DNA from: Pseudomonadota bacterium
Lineage (GTDB): Bacteria; Pseudomonadota; Alphaproteobacteria; Rhizobiales; Methylopilaceae
Direction: 5' to 3'
Assembly (NCBI GenBank): GCA_023430145.1
Contig: JAEZCD010000136.1
Coordinates: 1 to 28,842 of the forward strand
DNA length: 28,842 nt
Position 1 is the stretch's first letter. Each line of letters begins with the position of its first letter. The notes under the pieces are model-generated. The model was not told the origin of the DNA and did not search any database. It saw only the letters and a program-made list of their open reading frames with translations. Positions 1 to 6,157 of the stretch are shown in pieces. The position numbers and the translations under genes were made by a program.

Positions 1-35
1 CCGCCGGAGGCGCCGCGAAGGCACATGGTCCGCGA

Positions 36-57
36 GCCCGGCCGACGCCGGCCGGGC
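36..57 (-). terminator. Possible hairpin downstream of the yqeY-type gene
   Basis: An 8-bp GC-only inverted repeat (GCCCGGCC / GGCCGGGC, 6-nt loop) lies about 10 nt past the stop of the minus-strand gene. No U-tract follows on the minus strand, so it is at best a weak or factor-assisted terminator. Such palindromes also arise by chance in DNA this GC-rich. Confidence 0.25.
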
Positions 58-67
58 GGCCGACCGC

Positions 68-514
68 CTACCCGAGCAGGCTCTTCACCACCCCGCTCGC
101 TTTCCCGAAATCCATGCGGCCGGCATAGCCGGCGCGCAGCGCGGTCATGACCTTGTTCATGTCCTTCACGCTCGTCGCGCCGGTCTCGGCGATGATGTCG
201 GCGATCGCCGCCCGCATCTCCTCCTCGGCGAGCTGCTGCGGCAGGAACGAGGCGATGATCGCCGCCTCGTCGCGCTCCTGTGTGGCGAGCGCCTCGCGGC
301 CGCCCTTCTCGTAGAGCACGGCCGATTCCTCGCGCTGCTTGATCAGCTTGGCGAGCAGCTGGCGCAGGTCGTCGTCGCTCGCCTCCTTGCCGGAGGTGCG
401 CGCCTCGATGTCGCGGTTCTTGATCGCCGCCGACACCATGCGCAGCGTGCCGACGCGAAGCTTGTCGCCCGACTTCATCGCCGATTTCAGGGCCGAGTTG
501 ATCGCTTCGCGCAT
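68..514 (-). CDS. GatB/YqeY domain-containing protein
   Basis: The product is 148 aa, the usual size of the stand-alone YqeY family, which is related to the C-terminal tRNA-binding tail domain of GatB in the aspartyl/glutamyl-tRNA amidotransferase. The exact role of stand-alone YqeY proteins is unsettled. Family-typical stretches are the N-terminal amphipathic helix ending LRMVSAAIKNRDIEAR (about residues 24-39), LIKQREESA (57-65), a central E-rich segment, and the C-terminal DMNKVMTALR and MDFGKASGVVKSLLG. The ATG at 514 is preceded by GGAAGGTG at 520-527 (minus strand), a good ribosome binding site 5 nt away, so the longer open frame upstream is not used. It is divergent from carA; yqeY next to carA, usually with dnaG, is a common alphaproteobacterial arrangement, although dnaG itself is not visible here. 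Confidence 0.93.
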   Translation of the reverse strand: MREAINSALKSAMKSGDKLRVGTLRMVSAAIKNRDIEARTSGKEASDDDLRQLLAKLIKQREESAVLYEKGGREALATQERDEAAIIASFLPQQLAEEEMRAAIADIIAETGATSVKDMNKVMTALRAGYAGRMDFGKASGVVKSLLG

Positions 515-580
515 GACGACACCTTCCGAGATCATGGTCATTCCCGCCCTCCCGGCATGGCCGGGCCGCGGCGCGGGCGG

Positions 581-609
581 TTGACCCTTTTGTGACTGGA
601 TACTAGCTC
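581..609 (+). promoter_or_regulatory. Possible carA promoter
   Basis: A TTGACC hexamer (581-586) is a good -35 match in the 147-bp gap between the divergent yqeY-type gene and carA. A spacer of 17 nt leads to TAGCTC (604-609), a weak -10. TACTAG at 601 would be closer to consensus but sits at a 14-nt spacing. The site lies about 55 nt upstream of the carA start. Confidence 0.35.
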
Positions 610-661
610 TGTCGCGGGCGCGCCACGCGCCATCCCACGAATTCACCGAGGTAGGTCGGCG

Positions 662-1858
662 ATGGTCTTCGCACAAGATCGGGCGGACGGCGCTTGGGAC
701 GAGCCGCGGGCGACCGCGCTGCTGGTTCTCGCCGACGGGTCCGTGATCGAGGGCACCGGGCTCGGCGCCGAGGGCGCCGCGGTCGGCGAGCTCTGCTTCA
801 ACACCGCCATCACGGGCTACGAGGAGATTCTGACCGATCCCTCGTACACGGGCCAGATCATCACCTTCACCTTCCCGCACATCGGCAATGTCGGCACCAA
901 CGAAGAGGACATCGAAACCGTCAACATGGCGGCCTCCTCCGGCATTCGCGGCGTCGTGCTCGGGGCGCCGATCACCGAGCCGTCCAACTGGCGCGCCTCG
1001 CGCCACCTCGACCGCTGGCTGAAGGCGCGCGGCATCGCCGGCATCGCCGGCGTCGACACCCGCGCCATCACGGCGATGATCCGCGAGAACGGCATGCCGA
1101 ATGCCGTCGTCGCGCATTCCGCCGACGGGGTCTTCGACATCGACGCGCTGAAGCGGCAGGCGGCCGAATGGCCCGGCCTCGTCGGCATGGATCTGGTCCC
1201 CGAGGTGACAACCGCCCAGCGCTACACCTGGGACGAGACCGAATGGCGGTGGGGCGAGGGCTTCGGCCGCCAGGAGGCGCCGAAGCATCACGTCGTCGCC
1301 ATCGACTACGGGCTGAAGCGCAACATCCTGCGCCTCCTCGCCAGCCGCGGCTGCAAGGTGACGGTGGTGCCGGCGACGGCGAGCGCGGAGGACATTCTGG
1401 CGCTGGCGCCCGACGGCGTGTTCCTGTCGAACGGGCCCGGAGATCCGGCGGCCACCGGGGAGTACGCCGTGCCGGTGATCCAAAAGATTCTCGAGCGGAA
1501 GGTGCCGACCTTCGGCATCTGCCTCGGCCACCAGATGCTGAGTCTGGCCGTCGGCGGCCGGACGACGAAGATGCACCAGGGCCACCACGGCGCGAACCAT
1601 CCGGTGAAGGATCTCGGCACCGGCAAGGTCGAGATCACCGCCATGAACCACGGCTTCGCGGTCGAGAGCGGCTCCCTGCCGGATACCGCGCGCGAGACGC
1701 ATGTCTCGCTGTTCGACGGCAGCAATTGCGGCCTCGAGCTGACCGACCGGCCGGCCTTCTCGGTCCAGTACCACCCCGAAGCGAGCCCCGGCCCGCGCGA
1801 CAGCCACTATCTGTTCGGCCGCTTCGTCGCGATGATGGACGCGAACAAGGGGGAGTGA
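662..1858 (+). CDS. carA: Carbamoyl-phosphate synthase small (glutamine amidotransferase) subunit
   Basis: CarA hydrolyses glutamine and channels ammonia to CarB, which makes carbamoyl phosphate for pyrimidine and arginine synthesis in the cytoplasm. The product is 398 aa, normal for the family. The N-terminal CPSase_sm_chain domain (about residues 18-155) contains FNTAITGYEEILTDPSYTGQ-like sequence. The C-terminal class I amidotransferase domain (about 208-392) has SNGPGDP (256-262), the nucleophile elbow GICLGHQ with Cys287, and QYHPEASPGP carrying His371 and Glu373 of the triad. The ATG at 662 follows GAGGTAGG (648-655), an acceptable ribosome binding site. carB is not adjacent: a convergent cupin gene follows, so the two subunits are not encoded in one operon here. 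All catalytic residues are present. Confidence 0.98.
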   Translation: MVFAQDRADGAWDEPRATALLVLADGSVIEGTGLGAEGAAVGELCFNTAITGYEEILTDPSYTGQIITFTFPHIGNVGTNEEDIETVNMAASSGIRGVVLGAPITEPSNWRASRHLDRWLKARGIAGIAGVDTRAITAMIRENGMPNAVVAHSADGVFDIDALKRQAAEWPGLVGMDLVPEVTTAQRYTWDETEWRWGEGFGRQEAPKHHVVAIDYGLKRNILRLLASRGCKVTVVPATASAEDILALAPDGVFLSNGPGDPAATGEYAVPVIQKILERKVPTFGICLGHQMLSLAVGGRTTKMHQGHHGANHPVKDLGTGKVEITAMNHGFAVESGSLPDTARETHVSLFDGSNCGLELTDRPAFSVQYHPEASPGPRDSHYLFGRFVAMMDANKGE

Positions 1859-1870
1859 CTTTCTTCCCTT

Positions 1871-1890
1871 GCCGTGGGGGTACCCACGGC
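1871..1890 (+). terminator. Hairpin 12 nt after carA
   Basis: A perfect 8-bp stem GCCGTGGG / CCCACGGC with a GGTA loop starts 12 nt past the carA stop codon. It is followed by TTGC rather than a U-run, so termination efficiency is uncertain. Confidence 0.45.
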
Positions 1891-1928
1891 TTGCACACAT
1901 CTCGCAGCGGCGAGGTGCCGAGCTCCCT

Positions 1929-1959
1929 CCCTCCCCTCGATGGACCCCAAAGGGGAGGG
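1929..1959. repeat. CCCTCCCCT/AGGGGAGGG hairpin between convergent genes
   Basis: Perfect 9-bp inverted repeat with an 11-13 nt loop in the short space between convergent carA and the cupin gene. It resembles the two CTCCCCCT/AGGGGGAG hairpins at 7632-7652 and 7734-7754, which also sit between convergent genes. It may serve as a bidirectional transcription barrier; no U-tract is present on either side. Confidence 0.5.
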
Positions 1960-1993
1960 AAAGGGGCGCCTTCCGCACCGCCCGCTCGAGCGC

Positions 1994-2515
1994 CTACTCC
2001 CTACCCTCCCGCCAGGCCTTCATAGGCCCGCCCCGCACCGGATCCTGCTCCGGCAGCGGCACGGCGGCGATCCGGGCGATAGCGGCGGCGGTGAGCGGCT
2101 GCCGGTCGGCGCGGACGAGATCGGCCTCCTGCCCGTCGGGATAGGCGCCGACGACCAGAAGGTCCGCGCTCCCCTCGAGCCGCTCATGGCCGGTGCCGGC
2201 CGGCAGCACGGCGACGTCGCCCGCCGCGACGCGGATCGTCTCGCCGGCCTCGCCGCCGAATCGGACGCGGGCCCAGCCGCGGGCGATGCCCAAAACCTCG
2301 TGCGCCGTCGTATGGTAGTGTGGGAAATCATAGATGCCGTCGCGCCAGGCGCCGACCCAGCCGTGGCGGGCGAACCGACCCTCGAAGGCGGCGGCCGGAT
2401 CGCTGCCGGCGGTGCCTACCGCAGTGCGGTAAAGCAACAGCGGCAGCCGACTGTTCGGAATCCCACCCGCTACAGCAAAGCGCAAGGCAGAAGGGTCAGT
2501 AACGCTGTCCGACAT
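1994..2515 (-). CDS. YjlB-like cupin domain protein
   Basis: The 173-aa product has a single cupin barrel. The metal-binding cupin motif 1 is visible in YDFPHYHTTAHEVLGIARG, with His66, His68 and Glu73 (His72 adjacent). Motif 2 is GDVAVLPAGTGHERL with His110. The following LVVGAYPDGQEADL is characteristic of the YjlB branch of cupins, whose biochemical role is unknown. The start is the ATG at 2515, because the N-terminus from there (MSDSVTDPSALRF) leads straight into the domain; the upstream ribosome binding site is poor (GAAAGAA-like). It is transcribed away from the cold-shock gene across a 275-bp gap and converges on carA. No function is inferred from these neighbours. Confidence 0.88.
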   Translation of the reverse strand: MSDSVTDPSALRFAVAGGIPNSRLPLLLYRTAVGTAGSDPAAAFEGRFARHGWVGAWRDGIYDFPHYHTTAHEVLGIARGWARVRFGGEAGETIRVAAGDVAVLPAGTGHERLEGSADLLVVGAYPDGQEADLVRADRQPLTAAAIARIAAVPLPEQDPVRGGPMKAWREGRE

Positions 2516-2759
2516 GGCGTAATTCTTTCGAAAACCCTTCCGCGCAACGCGCGCGCCGAGTTGATCGTTCCGCTGCACGCGGCCAACGCAGATTTGCGCT
2601 CCGTCCAACTTGACGGATTGGTCGCTTTTCTGCACCTTCTTGTGCTGCAATCGGACTTTGGGACGCACCGAAATGACGCGCCCCCAGCGCGGCCCTCTAG
2701 GACACGCACCAAACTTCGAACTTGCGCTGATCGCGGGAATGGTTCGCGCGGTCGTAACC

Positions 2760-2785
2760 CGCACGGAATGTGCGTTTCGAGGAGG
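2760..2785 (+). promoter_or_regulatory. Leader hairpin and strong RBS of the cold-shock gene
   Basis: GAGGAGG (2779-2785) is a near-perfect Shine-Dalgarno sequence 5 nt before a TTG start at 2791. A 5-bp hairpin CGCAC/GTGCG (2760-2774) ends 4 nt before it. An out-of-frame ATG at 2768 opens a 13-codon frame ending at 2809, across the csp start. Long structured leaders are known to control cspA-type mRNAs; a regulatory role here is inference. No convincing -35/-10 pair was found in 2516-2760. Confidence 0.5.
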
Positions 2786-2790
2786 CCATA

Positions 2791-2997
2791 TTGGCTACTG
2801 GAACTGTGAAATTCTTCAACACCCAGAAGGGCTACGGCTTCATCCAGCCTAACGATGGCGGGCGCGACGTGTTCGTCCACATCTCCGACGTCGAGCGCTC
2901 GGGCCTCCGCACGCTCGTCGAGGGCCAGAAGGTCGGCTACGAGATGGTCACCGACCGCAACGGCAAGAGCAAGGCGTCGAACCTCACCGCCGCCTGA
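2791..2997 (+). CDS. Cold-shock protein, CspA family
   Basis: A 68-aa single cold-shock domain protein that binds single-stranded RNA/DNA and acts as an RNA chaperone in the cytoplasm. Both RNA-binding motifs are present: RNP1 KGYGFIQ (about residues 13-19) and RNP2 DVFVHIS (about 27-33), followed by the family-typical SGLRTLVEGQKVGYE. The start is assigned to TTG at 2791 rather than the in-frame GTG at 2770. The family begins (M)ATGTVKFFN, which places the initiator exactly at this TTG, and GAGGAGG is 5 nt upstream of it. The GTG alternative would add seven residues and place the ribosome binding site inside the gene. A strong intrinsic terminator follows at 3028, so the gene is monocistronic. 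Confidence 0.96.
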   Translation: MATGTVKFFNTQKGYGFIQPNDGGRDVFVHISDVERSGLRTLVEGQKVGYEMVTDRNGKSKASNLTAA

Positions 2998-3027
2998 TCC
3001 CGATCCCGAGGGGTTGACGCTTTCCGC

Positions 3028-3051
3028 GGGGCGCCTTGGCGCCCCGTTTTT
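3028..3051 (+). terminator. Rho-independent terminator of the cold-shock gene
   Basis: GGGGCGC (3028-3034), loop CTTG, GCGCCCC (3039-3045), then GTTTTT: a 7-bp GC stem with a tetraloop and a U-run, 30 nt past the stop codon. This is the clearest intrinsic terminator in the window. Confidence 0.92.
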
Positions 3052-3059
3052 GTTCCGCC

Positions 3060-3515
3060 TCAGCTCGTGACTCGTCCGGGAACGATCCGGCAGTATTTCG
3101 GGGTGGCGCTGACGAGGACGGCACGCTCGCCCGTGGAGCCGGCGATCCCGGCGATCGTGCAGCGCTTTCCGGCCGCCCGGAAGCTGAGGCCGACCACCAC
3201 GCCGGCGACCGTGATCTTGAAGTCGAGCCGGTCGCCCGCGAGGAAGAAGCCGTAGCGAGCGCCCTTCTCACCCGCGATCCAGCGGCCGAGCGGCACCTCC
3301 CCGGCCTTGGTGCCGTCGAGGTAGGCGGTGCGCTGGTTCGGGACGTAGATGACGAGCCCCCGCAGCGGCATGGGCTTGTTGTCGCATCCCCCGCCGGCGG
3401 CACAGACCATCAGCCGGATGTCCATCAACGCCTGCAGCGTGTTGCCCACGAACTGCGCGCTCGCCGGCCCGGCGGTCGCCAGCAGCGCCACCGCGGCAAT
3501 CGAAAAACGCACCAA
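3060..3515 (-). CDS. Small secreted protein, tandem paralog A (unknown function)
   Basis: A 151-aa protein with a classical signal peptide (hydrophobic VALLATAGPASA, probable cleavage before Gln21). I do not recognise the family. It aligns along its whole length with the neighbour at 3647-4108. Shared features are VGNTLQA-MD after the signal, a CX6C pair (AGGGC region), I-Y/YVPN-like beta segments, PLGRW, FFLAGDRLDFKI, a third Cys in KRCTIAG and a fourth in YCRIVPGRV. Four conserved cysteines suggest two disulphides and periplasmic or extracellular residence (inference). The codon aligned with the paralog's ATG is a TTG at 3515. A GTG at 3512, 4 nt after GAGG, may be the actual start. The paralog is intact, so this copy may be the derived one. 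Confidence 0.8.
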   Translation of the reverse strand: MVRFSIAAVALLATAGPASAQFVGNTLQALMDIRLMVCAAGGGCDNKPMPLRGLVIYVPNQRTAYLDGTKAGEVPLGRWIAGEKGARYGFFLAGDRLDFKITVAGVVVGLSFRAAGKRCTIAGIAGSTGERAVLVSATPKYCRIVPGRVTS

Positions 3516-3557
3516 GCCTCAGCCCCCCGTCGACCGCGCCGGCCGCGAGGACAACCC

Positions 3558-3608
3558 TCAGTCGTGGCGCGACTTGCGCCATAGCACGAGCCGGGCAGGC
3601 AATCGACC
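3558..3608 (-). pseudogene. Remnant of an SDR C-terminus from a tandem duplication
   Basis: About 50 bp here match the 3' end of the SDR gene at 4155-4943. Read on the minus strand the fragment encodes RLPARLVLWRKSRHD then stop, against the SDR end RSILRKLVLWQQGRHD then stop. The nucleotide run GCCATAGCACGAGC is identical. The distance from this stop to paralog A (42 bp) mirrors the SDR-to-paralog B distance (46 bp), and the spacer itself shows similarity. No start or upstream SDR sequence is present, so this is a fossil, not a gene. Confidence 0.75.
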
Positions 3609-3646
3609 ACCGCATCGCACCTGCGAAGGGCGCCTTGCGGCCCGCC

Positions 3647-4108
3647 TCAGCGCTCCACCCGGCCGCGCACGATCCGGCAATACTGCTGCCGGGTGACGGC
3701 GAAGGTCACGCGCAGCGCCGTCGCCGAGCTCGCGAGGCCGGACGCCGTGCAGCGGCTGCCGGAGACGCGGAAGCTGATGCCGAGCATGGCCTCGGCATTG
3801 GCGAACTTGAAGTCGACCCGGTTGCCGGCGACGAACACGCCTTGCTGGCCCCCGCTCGCCCCGACGAAGCGCCCGATCGGCAGCTCCAGTCCCCGCCGCC
3901 CGCTGCCATAGACATAGGCGTTGCCGTTGGGCGAGAAGTAGATGTTGATCGCGCTGATGGGCGCCGGCAGGGTCTGGCATTGTCCGGTCGGCGTGCAGGC
4001 CGTTCCCCGCACATCCATGGCCGCCTGCAGCGTGTTGCCGACGATCTGGCTCGCCGCCGGCCCGGCCATGGCCAGCAGCGCCGCGGAAGCGATCAGACAG
4101 CGAAGCAT
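3647..4108 (-). CDS. Small secreted protein, tandem paralog B (unknown function)
   Basis: A 153-aa protein with a signal peptide (MLRCLIASAALLAMAGPAAS, cleavage near Gln21). It is paralogous to the 3060-3515 product. Both share VGNTLQA-MD, a two-Cys loop (here CTPTGQC), an I-Y beta strand with PNGNAYVYG, PIGRFVG, VFVAGNRVDFKF, SRCTASG and YCRIVRGRV near the C-terminus. It starts at an ATG at 4108 with GGGAGAG upstream, better than its sister. It lies 46 bp downstream of an SDR gene on the same strand and may be cotranscribed with it. I recognise no domain; the predicted beta-rich, disulphide-bonded secreted fold is inference only. Confidence 0.82.
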   Translation of the reverse strand: MLRCLIASAALLAMAGPAASQIVGNTLQAAMDVRGTACTPTGQCQTLPAPISAINIYFSPNGNAYVYGSGRRGLELPIGRFVGASGGQQGVFVAGNRVDFKFANAEAMLGISFRVSGSRCTASGLASSATALRVTFAVTRQQYCRIVRGRVER

Positions 4109-4154
4109 CCCCGCTCTCCCTTCAGCCCGCCCATCGCCTCGGGGCCGGCCTGCA

Positions 4155-4943
4155 TCAGTCGTGCCGCCCCTGTTGCCATAGCACGAGCTTGCGCAGGATC
4201 GAACGCGGGACGAGCCGCGGCACCGCGGCGGCGACGACCTTGTTGCGGCCGCCCGTGACGACCAGCGTCTTGCCGGCCCGGAAACCCTCGTGGCCGATGA
4301 TCGCCACCTCCTCGCCGGTCATCGCCGGCACGATCTTTCCGGCGCTGCCGCGGCCGCCGGAGACGGCCTGGAACTCGGTCGCGGTCGGGCCCGGGCACAC
4401 CGCCGTCACCGTGACCCCGTGCGGCCGTACCTCCTCGGCGAGGGCTTCGGAAAAACTCAGCACGAAGGCTTTGGTGGCGAAGTAGATCGCCATGCCGGGG
4501 CCGGGCAGGAAGCCGGCGACCGAGCCGACATTGAGCACGCCACCGCGCCGGCGCTCGATCATGCCGGGCAGCGTGCGCAGCGTCAGCTCGGTGAGCGCCC
4601 GGACGTTGACGTCGATCATCTGCAGCTGCCGGTCGACCGGCAGCTTCGCCGCACTGCCGACGAGCCCGAAGCCCGCATTGTTGACGACGATCTCGGGCGC
4701 CCTCCCCTGTCCCGCCAGTTCCGCGAGGATTCGTGCCGGCGCCGCCGGGTCGGCGAGGTCGGCCGCGATCGGCAGCACGGTGACGCCGTGCCGATCGGCG
4801 ATCTCGCGGGCGAGCGCCTCGAGCCGGTCGGCACGGCGGGCGACGAGCGCGATGTCGTCGCCGTCGGCGGCGAACAGGCGCGCCAGCTCGAGGCCGATGC
4901 CGCTCGACGCGCCGGTGACGAGGGTGAGCGGTCGGGAGGGCAT
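4155..4943 (-). CDS. SDR family NAD(P)-dependent oxidoreductase (DltE/YqjQ-like)
   Basis: A classical short-chain dehydrogenase of 262 aa. It has the dinucleotide-binding TGASSGIG (residues 10-17), NNAG (88-91), catalytic Ser141 in NVGSVAGF, and the YFATK motif with Tyr154 and Lys158. The ARR after the second beta strand (IALVARR, 31-37) suggests NADP preference (inference from SDR rules). The substrate cannot be read from sequence; this subgroup is usually annotated simply as SDR. The ATG at 4943 is preferred; a GTG three codons upstream (4952) is possible, and neither has a strong ribosome binding site. Its C-terminal tail is duplicated as a fossil at 3558-3608, showing that the downstream secreted gene was copied together with the end of this gene. 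Confidence 0.92.
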   Translation of the reverse strand: MPSRPLTLVTGASSGIGLELARLFAADGDDIALVARRADRLEALAREIADRHGVTVLPIAADLADPAAPARILAELAGQGRAPEIVVNNAGFGLVGSAAKLPVDRQLQMIDVNVRALTELTLRTLPGMIERRRGGVLNVGSVAGFLPGPGMAIYFATKAFVLSFSEALAEEVRPHGVTVTAVCPGPTATEFQAVSGGRGSAGKIVPAMTGEEVAIIGHEGFRAGKTLVVTGGRNKVVAAAVPRLVPRSILRKLVLWQQGRHD

Positions 4944-5112
4944 GGGCGGCACCGGCTGTCGGGGAAAGGGGCACCACTATAGCCGACGATGTCGCTGCCG
5001 CACCCCCGGGCACCGTTCCTCCCCGGGGATCCTCGCCCTGCGGGCACCCGCCACATACCGGCCTGCCCAAAAAGGCCGAACGGTCTCCCTGCTGCTCGCG
5101 ATCGCGGGGGCT

Positions 5113-5880
5113 TTAGAGCCCGACGCTGCTCTGCATCATGCCGCCGTCGGCGAAGATCGTGGTGGCCGTGAGATAGCTCGCCCCAGGGCCGGCGAGGAAG
5201 CCGACGACGCTCGCGATCTCCTCGGGCTTGGCCATGCGGCCGAGCGGGATGGCTCCGTCGAGCTTGGCCATCAGCGCCGGGTCCTTCATGGTGGACAGAT
5301 TGATCGGCGTCGCCACCGCGCCCGGGCCGACGCCGACGACGAGGATGCCGTGCGGGGCGAGCTCGACGCCGGCGGTGCGCGTCAGCATGCGCATGCCGCC
5401 CTTGGCGAGGCAGTAGGCGGTGTTGCCGGGCATCGGCCAGTCCTCGTGCACCGAGGTGATGTTGACGATGCGGCCGCCGCCGCCCTGCTTGATCATCTGC
5501 TTGGCGGCGACCTGCGTGCCGAAGAACGCGCTCTTCAGATTGATGTCGAGCACGCGGTCGTACTGGTCCTCGGTGGTGTCGAGCACGGAGGTGCGCGTCT
5601 CGACGCCGGCATTGTTGACCATGATGTCGAGCCGCCCGAATTTCTGCACCGCGCCGTCGACGAGTTTCTGCAGGTCGGCCGGCTTGCTGACGTCCGCGTC
5701 GATGCCGATCGACTGGTCGCCGAGCTTGGCGATCTCTTGCTCGAGCGCCGCCGTCGCCTCCGGGTGGACGACGTAGTCGATGACGATCGAGGCGCCCTGC
5801 CGTGCGAGCTCGAGGACGATCGCCTGGCCGATCCCGCTATTGCCGCCGGTGACGATTGCGACCTTGTTCTGCAACGACAT
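5113..5880 (-). CDS. SDR oxidoreductase, glucose 1-dehydrogenase-like
   Basis: A 255-aa SDR with TGGNSGIG (11-18), the DADVSKPADLQKL segment after beta-4, VNNAGVETRTS (88-98), Ser143, and YCLAK with Tyr156 and Lys160. It ends with the PLGRMAKPEEIASVVGFLAGPGASYLT region typical of FabG/glucose-1-dehydrogenase relatives, and the TIFADGGMM C-terminus. This subgroup oxidises glucose or other polyols with NAD(P), but annotation by similarity is often too specific. The ATG at 5880 has AAGGAG upstream, a good ribosome binding site. Its position next to a GMC oxidoreductase and the mutarotase/gluconolactonase/GH15 operon makes a sugar substrate plausible (inference). A palindromic repeat separates it from the GMC gene. 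Confidence 0.9.
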   Translation of the reverse strand: MSLQNKVAIVTGGNSGIGQAIVLELARQGASIVIDYVVHPEATAALEQEIAKLGDQSIGIDADVSKPADLQKLVDGAVQKFGRLDIMVNNAGVETRTSVLDTTEDQYDRVLDINLKSAFFGTQVAAKQMIKQGGGGRIVNITSVHEDWPMPGNTAYCLAKGGMRMLTRTAGVELAPHGILVVGVGPGAVATPINLSTMKDPALMAKLDGAIPLGRMAKPEEIASVVGFLAGPGASYLTATTIFADGGMMQSSVGL

Positions 5881-5918
5881 GCCCGCACTCCTTCTCGTGG
5901 CCGGTTTCCGCCGCTCGC

Positions 5919-6002
5919 CGTCATTGCGAGGAGCAGAGCGACGAAGCAATCCAGCTTCTCGGCGCTGAAAGATCTGGATTGCTTCGCTCGCTCGCAATGA
6001 CG
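5919..6002. repeat. Palindromic intergenic repeat, copy 1 (CGTCATTGCGAG family)
   Basis: Left arm 5919-5954 (CGTCATTGCGAG...GAAGCAATCCAG) and right arm 5974-6002 (CTGGATTGCTTCG...CTCGCAATGACG) are inverted copies around a 19-nt loop. The same family recurs at 24351-24437 (whole) and 25779-25808 (half). Repeats starting this way are common between genes in Hyphomicrobiales genomes (recall, not searched). It lies between divergently transcribed SDR and GMC genes. Confidence 0.92.
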
Positions 6003-6157
6003 CGGGCACCCGTGGCGATTCAACGGCAAGCCACGGCGAGCCGGCGCAGCCTAGACATTGCCGACGGCATGGCAACCTCGGCCGCGCCGCCCCTGAGGAT
6101 TTGGCCGTGCCGGACCCGCGTGGCACCCTTCCAGAACCCTCGGGAGCGGAGAGACTC

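Noticed and set aside
68..1978. A 636-codon minus-strand open frame spanning carA and the yqeY-type gene
   Set aside because: Only its last 148 codons match a family; the rest is low-complexity sequence complementary to carA, an effect of high GC.
3060..4108. Toxin-immunity or bacteriocin pair idea for the tandem secreted genes
   Set aside because: Both products are paralogs with signal peptides; nothing resembles an immunity protein, leader motif or dedicated exporter.
5041..5100. A possible terminator with AAAAAGGCC near 5071-5080 between the two SDR genes
   Set aside because: The stem GGCC/GGCC is only four or five pairs and no U-run follows on the minus strand.
5919..6002. CRISPR-like or insertion-sequence inverted repeats
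   Set aside because: There is only one inverted pair, without regular spacers, a transposase or target duplications; it fits a small palindromic intergenic repeat.
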